Part shown: positions 59,309 to 64,000 of the stretch, one piece after another | Position numbering within the stretch: position 1 is the stretch's first letter | Layout of the letters: every line of letters starts with the position of its first letter | Source: Sporosarcina sp. NCCP-2222 | GTDB lineage: Bacteria > Bacillota > Bacilli > Bacillales_A > Planococcaceae | NCBI RefSeq assembly: GCF_023168145.1 | Contig: NZ_BQYK01000003.1 | Span: 438,114 to 502,113 of the forward strand | Direction of reading: 5' to 3' | Length of the DNA stretch: 64,000 nucleotides | The notes under the pieces: generated by a model | What the model was told of the DNA's origin: nothing | What the model saw: only the letters and a program-made list of their open reading frames with translations | The model's database searches: none | Position numbers and translations under genes: made by a program

Positions 59309-60497
59309 ACGTCAAATCACACCCCCACGCTGTGCCTGTTCCTGCTCCTGCATGTAAATGAATGGATATCTTCACTTCTGGCTGTTTCAAATAATCAGTA
59401 AGCTGTTGTTCCGAAAAGAGGACCGGTTCTCCCGCTTTGACGACATACGTCGATCCGATTTGAATGTCGATCTTTTCCGGATCGATCACCGCACCGCTAT
59501 AGCCAACCGCCGCAATAACACGTCCCCAGTTCGCATCACAGCCAAAAACCGCTGTTTTCACTAATGGAGAACCGACCACGGTCTTTCCAATTTTCCGTGC
59601 CTCTACGTCATTTATTGCTCCGGTCACTTCCACTTCGATCAACTTCGTTGCGCCTTCCCCATCCTTGGCGATCATTTTAGCCAAGTCTTGCGCAACCGCG
59701 TGCAATGCCTGCATAAATGCCTCCCAATCCGGATGAAGCGGTGTCAGCGTTTCATTCTCAGCGAGCCCATTTGCAAGCGCGATCACCATATCATTTGTCG
59801 ACGTATCTCCGTCAACCGTAATGGCGTTAAATGTCCGGTCCGTGACAGATGCCAGTGCCTGTTGAAGATGTTTTGACTCAATTTTGGCATCCGTTGTAAT
59901 GAATCCAAGCATGGTCGCCATATTCGGTTCAATCATTCCTGAACCTTTCGCTGTTCCTGCCACGATGACTTCCTTCCCATCGATTTCCGTTTGATAGGCA
60001 ATGTTTTTCGTTACTGTATCTGTCGTTAAGATTGCTTGAGAAAATTGAATGGATCCTTCTAAACTGGCAGTGGGCTGGAGCATGTCAATTCCCGCAAGCA
60101 ACGTCTCCATCTTCAGCTTTTCTCCGATCACACCCGTCGAAGCGACTCCGACGAGCTGTGGATCAATTCCTAGCTTTTCGGCCGTTTTCTGCTGCATAGC
60201 GTATGCGTCTGCCAACCCTTGTTTTCCTGTGCAGGCATTGGCATTGCCTGAATTGATGATGATCGCTTGCATTTTTCCAGTTTCATAGACGACTTGTTTC
60301 GTCACCTGCAAAGGAGCCGCCTGGATCTGGTTCGTTGTAAAAACGCCTGCAACACTGGCGGGGATTTCACTGACAAGTAAAGCCAAATCATTTTTCTTAT
60401 GCTTCAGTCCGCAATGCACACCGACAGCTTGAAACCCTTTAGGTGAGACGATATTCCATTTTGAAATCCGCTTGATTTGTTGAACAGTTACTGTCAT
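59271..60497 (-). CDS. argJ: Bifunctional glutamate N-acetyltransferase / amino-acid acetyltransferase
   Basis: A 408-residue ornithine acetyltransferase-type enzyme that makes N-acetylglutamate and recycles the acetyl group from acetylornithine. The self-cleavage/nucleophile Thr is in EPNMATMLGFITTDA at about residues 188-202; GNANACTG and VDGDTSTNDM are further markers. GGAGGGG precedes ATG 60497. Because argJ is present and no argA or argE is seen here, the cyclic pathway is implied. Confidence 0.95.
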   Translation of the reverse strand: MTVTVQQIKRISKWNIVSPKGFQAVGVHCGLKHKKNDLALLVSEIPASVAGVFTTNQIQAAPLQVTKQVVYETGKMQAIIINSGNANACTGKQGLADAYAMQQKTAEKLGIDPQLVGVASTGVIGEKLKMETLLAGIDMLQPTASLEGSIQFSQAILTTDTVTKNIAYQTEIDGKEVIVAGTAKGSGMIEPNMATMLGFITTDAKIESKHLQQALASVTDRTFNAITVDGDTSTNDMVIALANGLAENETLTPLHPDWEAFMQALHAVAQDLAKMIAKDGEGATKLIEVEVTGAINDVEARKIGKTVVGSPLVKTAVFGCDANWGRVIAAVGYSGAVIDPEKIDIQIGSTYVVKAGEPVLFSEQQLTDYLKQPEVKISIHLHAGAGTGTAWGCDLTYDYVQINATYRS

Positions 60498-60518
60498 ACA
60501 ATCCCCTCCGAATGTTTT

Positions 60519-61553
60519 TTAAATAAATAAAGGAACGCCCGTCAATCCGGCTGTTTCCTTATAACCACATTGGATATTCATATTTTGAATTGCCTGGCCC
60601 GCGGCTCCCTTCACCAAGTTATCGATAACAGAAACGATTGTTGCCCTATTCGTCCTTTCATCTACTCTTACGTGGATATCGCAGTAATTGGAGCCATACA
60701 CTTGATTCGTCCCCATGACGGCCGCTTCCCGAATGATTCGTACAAAGGGGTTGCTTTCATATGCAATTTCAAGACAGTCAAACAAATCCGACTCTTGCAT
60801 ATTTGCCGTGATTGGCGCATAGCTTGTCGCCATAATGCCGCGCGTCATTGGAACAAGATGCGTCGTGAACGTGATGGGTGAAGAAGCCTTGGCAAATTGG
60901 CCAATCGCCTGCTCGATTTCCGGGATATGCTGGTGTTCATGCAATTTGTATATCGAGAGGTTTTCATTCGTCTCGGCAAAATGAGTTATTCTGCTAAGCG
61001 TATTGCCGGCTCCCGATACACCGCTTTTCGCGTCGATAATGATAGAATCCCCGCCGATGACCCCTTCTTTTAGCAATGGCAGCAAAGAGAGCAAAACTGC
61101 GGTAGGATAACAACCCGGATTTGCGATTAGCTGAGCTTCAGAAATGGCAGTTCGGTTCCATTCCGTTAATCCGTACACACTGGCTTCAAGCATTTCCTCC
61201 GTGGCAGGCTGTTTTTTATACCAGTGACTATAATCATCCGGATTTTTTAATCGAAAATCTCCCGACAGGTCAATTAACTTCGGTTTTTTCCCAAGCAAAA
61301 AAGGAAAAAGGGTACTCGTCACCCCTGCCGGCGTACTGGCGAATACAATATCCATTTCCGCTAACACTTCCAAGTCAATCGAGTGAAGCGGCACATCGTA
61401 TAGCCCCTTCAAATGTGCATACTTGGCAGAGTAATTCACGCCTTCTTCAGAAGAAGTGAATAAACTGATTTGTTTAACCTCCGGATGCCCGTGGAGCAGA
61501 CGTATCAGTTCGACTCCACCGTAACCCGTCGCACCAATGATTCCAACCTTCAA
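60519..61553 (-). CDS. argC: N-acetyl-gamma-glutamyl-phosphate reductase
   Basis: A 344-residue NADPH-dependent reductase. Rossmann loop GIIGATGYGGVELIRLL at the N-terminus, catalytic Cys in LIANPGCYPTAVLL, and SGVSGAGN are diagnostic. TTG 61553 (or GTG 61556) follows AAGGGG; longer in-frame extension would cross the promoter. First gene of argCJBD. Confidence 0.95.
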   Translation of the reverse strand: MKVGIIGATGYGGVELIRLLHGHPEVKQISLFTSSEEGVNYSAKYAHLKGLYDVPLHSIDLEVLAEMDIVFASTPAGVTSTLFPFLLGKKPKLIDLSGDFRLKNPDDYSHWYKKQPATEEMLEASVYGLTEWNRTAISEAQLIANPGCYPTAVLLSLLPLLKEGVIGGDSIIIDAKSGVSGAGNTLSRITHFAETNENLSIYKLHEHQHIPEIEQAIGQFAKASSPITFTTHLVPMTRGIMATSYAPITANMQESDLFDCLEIAYESNPFVRIIREAAVMGTNQVYGSNYCDIHVRVDERTNRATIVSVIDNLVKGAAGQAIQNMNIQCGYKETAGLTGVPLFI

Positions 61554-61581
61554 CACCCTCACCCCTTTTGTGATTATGATT

Positions 61582-61610
61582 AGTATACTTATGCATAAAT
61601 ATAAAGTCAA
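61582..61610 (-). promoter_or_regulatory. argC promoter with embedded ARG-box-like operator
   Basis: Minus strand: TTGACT (61610-61605), 17-base spacer, TATACT (61587-61582). The AT-rich spacer contains TTATGCATAA and ATATTTATGCAT, close to the AhrC/ArgR ARG box (consensus about ATGAATAAAAATTCAT). Binding by an arginine-dependent repressor would block RNA polymerase. The sequence match is good; the regulator gene is not in this window. Confidence 0.7.
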
Positions 61611-61687
61611 CTGTATTTTTATTAATTTTGTAAACTATTTCATTTTACCTGGGCTAACATCTTGTTTTGCATTCAAGCGGATTATGA

Positions 61688-61693
61688 TATAAT
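61688..61693 (+). promoter_or_regulatory. fabI promoter -10 element (extended)
   Basis: TATAAT at 61688-61693 preceded by TG at one base (TGATATAAT), an extended -10. A -35 TTTTGC lies 17 bases upstream. Confidence 0.65.
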
Positions 61694-61697
61694 CTTT

Positions 61698-61714
61698 TTA
61701 TTACTTGGTACTAA
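61698..61714 (+). promoter_or_regulatory. FapR-type operator upstream of fabI
   Basis: TTATTACTTGGTACTAA resembles the FapR box (about TTAGTACCTGGTACTAA), 15 of 17 positions. It lies at the expected transcription start, where the malonyl-CoA-responsive repressor FapR represses fatty-acid synthesis genes in Bacillus. Confidence 0.75.
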
Positions 61715-61752
61715 TAGAAGGTGATAGTTTATCGCCGAATCAGGAGGTCATT

Positions 61753-62532
61753 ATGGAGGATTTGCTGAAGCTGAATGGGAAAAATATTGTCGTCATGGGT
61801 GTGGCAAATGAACGGAGCATCGCATGGGGCGTCGCAAAATCGCTTTTCGACGTAGGGGCGAATGTGATTTTCACGTACCGGAAAGAACGGTCATTAGCAA
61901 AGCTGGAAAAAGCATTAGAGAAAGCTGGCTTAGAACCAAAAATGATCGTCCAATGTGATGTGAACGAAGATGAAAGCATTGAACATGCCTTCACATTAAT
62001 TGGCGAAACATTGGGCACGATCCACGGGGTAGTTCACTCCATTGCATTTGCACATGCCGAAGACTTGCATGCAGATTATATAAATACATCTAGAAGCGGT
62101 TATGCATTCGCTCAAGATTCCAGCTCATATTCACTTGTTGCCACAGCACGGGAGGCCCGCCGTTTCATGACAGAAGGCGGTTCTATCATTACAATGAGTT
62201 ATTTAGGCGCTGAACGCGTCTTGGAAGGATACAATGTGATGGGTGTCGCAAAGGCTGCACTTGAAGCATCGGTCCGCTATCTGGCGAGCGACCTCGGTAA
62301 GGACGCCATCCGCATCAACGCCATTTCAGCTGGGGCTGTTCGTACCCTGTCTGCGAAAGGCGTTCCGTCCTTCAACACAATTCTTGGTCAAATTGAAGAA
62401 CGCGCACCGCTCAAGCGCAATATTACAAACGAAGAAGTCGCCAAAATGTCCATCGCCATGCTAAGCGATCTATCTTCTGGCGTGACAGGCGAAGTCATTT
62501 ACGTGGATGCAGGCTATCACATTATGGGATAA
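61753..62532 (+). CDS. fabI: Enoyl-[acyl-carrier-protein] reductase (NADH), FabI
   Basis: A 259-residue SDR-fold enzyme that performs the last reduction of the fatty-acid elongation cycle. NAD-binding GVANERSIAWGVAKSL at the N-terminus, catalytic Tyr-x6-Lys in GYNVMGVAKAALEA and the Pro/Ser-rich INAISAGAVRTLSAKGV substrate loop match FabI. ATG 61753 has CAGGAGG; the earlier in-frame start at 61705 lies just inside the FapR-type operator. Terminator follows. Target of triclosan-type inhibitors in general. Confidence 0.95.
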   Translation: MEDLLKLNGKNIVVMGVANERSIAWGVAKSLFDVGANVIFTYRKERSLAKLEKALEKAGLEPKMIVQCDVNEDESIEHAFTLIGETLGTIHGVVHSIAFAHAEDLHADYINTSRSGYAFAQDSSSYSLVATAREARRFMTEGGSIITMSYLGAERVLEGYNVMGVAKAALEASVRYLASDLGKDAIRINAISAGAVRTLSAKGVPSFNTILGQIEERAPLKRNITNEEVAKMSIAMLSDLSSGVTGEVIYVDAGYHIMG

Positions 62533-62539
62533 AAGGAGT

Positions 62540-62572
62540 CGGCAGGGATAGTATATTCCTGCCGATTTTTTG
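62540..62572 (+). terminator. Intrinsic terminator of fabI
   Basis: 10-bp stem TCGGCAGGGA / TTCCTGCCGA with a short AT-rich loop, then six T. Confidence 0.9.
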
Positions 62573-62600
62573 TTGATTTAATTCTGTGCGGGCGCTTGCT

Positions 62601-62798
62601 TCCAATTAACTTCAACTGAACGCCATTAAATCAATTTGAACGCCAATAACTCCGGATGAATGCCAATAAATGGAGCGGGCTCCTTTTTGGCACGGTCACC
62701 TTGCTATTTGGCGCATTATCTTTTTATTTGGCGCAGTCTTTTTCTTTATTTGGCGCGTACTCCTAGCTATTTGGCGCAAGATGCACTTTATTTGGCGC
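62601..62798. repeat. Intergenic array C: two half-arrays of 20-22-bp units in opposite orientation
   Basis: Left half: CGCCATTAAA (62621), CGCCAATAAC (62641), TGCCAATAAA (62661), spaced exactly 20 bp. Middle: a 4-bp hairpin GGAG-CGGG-CTCC and a TTTTTGGCACGGTCACC block. Right half: TATTTGGCGC at 62705, 62725, 62747, 62768 and 62789 (20, 22, 21 and 21 bp apart), i.e. the reverse-complement orientation (GCGCCAAATA). Located between the fabI terminator and a convergent GNAT gene. Same family as array A. Confidence 0.88.
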
Positions 62799-62886
62799 GG
62801 TTCTAAGCTTTCTGATGCATGCTCACTCCCTAACCAAATCCTCTAAAGTCTTAACAACTGATTTCTTATGAACATCACTGTTCTCT

Positions 62887-63345
62887 TTACAGCAAATCTA
62901 ATGGATACACCATGCTGATTTCTTCCTCATCGACTTCGCTGGTGTGTTGAAAGCCTGCACTTTCGTATAGCTTGCATGCCACTTCATCTTCTTCGTGATA
63001 ACAAAGGGTGATCGCCTCATACCTCTCTTTCTTTCCAACAAAAGACATCCACTCCTGCAGGGCGGCTTTGCCATAGCCCCTGCCTTGATATTGTTCTCCA
63101 ATCATGAACTGATCCAGCACACAATAGATCTTTCCGTTTTCTTCATAGTCCCGCTGCATCAGCAGACCTACGGGTAATTCAGCATAATAGATCGCGTAGA
63201 CATGACTGTTTTGGTTTCGAAAAGCGTATGCCCTCGCCATGATGGTGACGTTCGGAGCGACAAACTTGCTCTGCTCTTGCCTCACCTTCAATGAATTAAA
63301 TATACGCCAATTGTCTGGTGTTATCTCCCTAAAATGAATGGTCAT
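62887..63345 (-). CDS. BltD/PaiA-like GNAT acetyltransferase
   Basis: A 152-residue GNAT similar to diamine/spermidine N-acetyltransferases. LDQFMIGEQYQGRGYGKAALQEWMSFV contains the acetyl-CoA loop, ITLCYHEEDEVACKLYESAGFQHTSE the C-terminal part, and the N-terminal REITPDNWRIFNSLKVRQEQSKFVA is typical of this group. Substrate unproven. GGGAGGGGAAAGG precedes the ATG. Confidence 0.88.
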   Translation of the reverse strand: MTIHFREITPDNWRIFNSLKVRQEQSKFVAPNVTIMARAYAFRNQNSHVYAIYYAELPVGLLMQRDYEENGKIYCVLDQFMIGEQYQGRGYGKAALQEWMSFVGKKERYEAITLCYHEEDEVACKLYESAGFQHTSEVDEEEISMVYPLDLL

Positions 63346-63468
63346 CCTTTCCCCTCCCCCCTACTGCTTATCTATTATTTTACTGGTTCCCGTGGAGGAG
63401 TCTAGCACAGGGTAGAAAACTAGTAACTTCGTAGAGCTTTTTTCGTCTTAATTAATGAGGTGAACGAA

Positions 63469-64000
63469 ATGAAAAGTAAACCGATATACGTGGAAATCCA
63501 TATAGAGGCTGATGTGGATGCAGTTTGGAAAGCGTCCCAGGACCCGTATCTACATTCCCAATGGGATTTGCGCTTTTCTTCCATCACTTATTTGCCGAGG
63601 AACGATGGCGAGCCCCAACTGTTTACCTATGAAAGAAAGGTTTTGCCCTTCTTTTCCGTACAAGGATGGGGGAAGAGCTCCGGTGTGTCGAATCAACTGG
63701 ACGGCAGCCGTTCTTCTGCACTTCATTTCGGGACCGAGCAATGGTTTTCTCCGATTAAAGAAGGCAAAGGGTACTGGAAGTATGTACCTGAAAACGATGG
63801 TACGACATTTTTAACGCAATATAACTATGATGCTGCCTTCGGCAAAGCAGGAACGGTTCTTGATACATATCTCTTCCGGCCGGTAATGGGCTGGGCGACC
63901 GCCCTCAGTTTTGACGTGTTGAAAAAATGGCTGGAGAAAGGCGAATCGCCGGCTTCCCAATATTTACGTTTTTTCACTGCGTATGGCCTTTCTATTTTCT
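63469..64000 (+). CDS. SRPBCC-type ligand-binding protein (3' end outside window)
   Basis: ATG at 63469 follows GAGGTGAAC; the frame is open for 177 codons to the right edge. The N-terminal KPIYVEIHIEADVDAVWKASQDPYLHSQWDLRFSSITYL is the polyketide-cyclase/START-like helix-grip start, and FLTQYNYDAAFGKAGTVLDTYLFRPVMGWATALSFDVLKKWLEKG matches the SRPBCC C-terminal helix. The end appears to enter a hydrophobic helix (DoxX-like fusion is possible). Function unknown. Confidence 0.8.
   Translation, partial: MKSKPIYVEIHIEADVDAVWKASQDPYLHSQWDLRFSSITYLPRNDGEPQLFTYERKVLPFFSVQGWGKSSGVSNQLDGSRSSALHFGTEQWFSPIKEGKGYWKYVPENDGTTFLTQYNYDAAFGKAGTVLDTYLFRPVMGWATALSFDVLKKWLEKGESPASQYLRFFTAYGLSIF

Overview
The window reads as a chromosomal segment of an endospore-forming member of the Bacillales, most likely of the Planococcaceae group (Sporosarcina-like). 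The evidence is the spore-coat operon cotJABC, the sporulation-associated set prkA-yhbH-spoVR, YfhD- and YuzF-type small proteins, an SLH-anchored S-layer protein (not typical of Bacillus subtilis), strong AAGGAGG-type ribosome binding sites, frequent TTG/GTG starts and many lipoproteins. No rRNA, tRNA, prophage, insertion sequence or CRISPR array was recognised. The genus is inference; the spore-forming Firmicute assignment is well supported.

Layout. 1-5.2 kb: a truncated secreted metallo-beta-lactamase-fold protein, a GNAT, an SNF-type symporter, then TspO, a general-stress flavin-type protein and a Ca2+/H+ antiporter; sigma-B-like promoters precede tspO and the antiporter. 5.2-5.5 kb: an orphan transcription unit with a strong promoter, a branched fold and a terminator, probably a non-coding RNA. 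5.6-10.6 kb: small membrane or spore-type proteins, then an SgrR-like regulator divergent from an MFS exporter. 11-14 kb: 2,3-diaminopropionate ammonia-lyase, an acyl-CoA-dehydrogenase-like enzyme and YpsA in one cluster. 14-19 kb: S9 peptidase, small membrane proteins, a coiled-coil protein, a VLRF1-type release-factor-like protein and a YfhD-type peptide.

19-29 kb is a ten-kilobase run of minus-strand genes with tiny or overlapping junctions: three NUDIX hydrolases, several GNATs, VOC, cupin, ASCH, nucleotidyltransferase-like proteins and, unexpectedly, a second DNA sliding clamp (DnaN paralogue). One member, a short-chain dehydrogenase, is interrupted by an in-frame TGA. 29-34 kb: a 20-unit 21-bp repeat array, a SIMPL protein, a complete polar amino-acid ABC transporter, a 53-residue membrane peptide and heme O synthase. 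34-45 kb: lipoproteins, YpfJ protease, a soluble PAS/chemoreceptor-type protein, the S-layer protein, a DUF697 GTPase and a DUF2339 membrane protein. 45-54 kb: cotJ, DinB, an aminoglycoside-kinase-like protein, an alpha/beta hydrolase gene broken by a 14-bp tandem duplication, and spoVR-yhbH-prkA. 54-64 kb: DUF1801, YugN, an MFS transporter, the argCJBD arginine operon with an ARG-box-like promoter, fabI with a FapR-like operator, and a truncated SRPBCC-type gene at the right edge.

The least explained signals are the orphan structured RNA near 5.3 kb and three intergenic arrays of degenerate 20-21-bp units (14.1, 29.4 and 62.6 kb). Two of the arrays share the CGCCAATAA / TTATTTGGCG core and change orientation internally. 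Two genes have recent-looking inactivating lesions, and three small genes appear to have their best-placed start at AUU or AUC.
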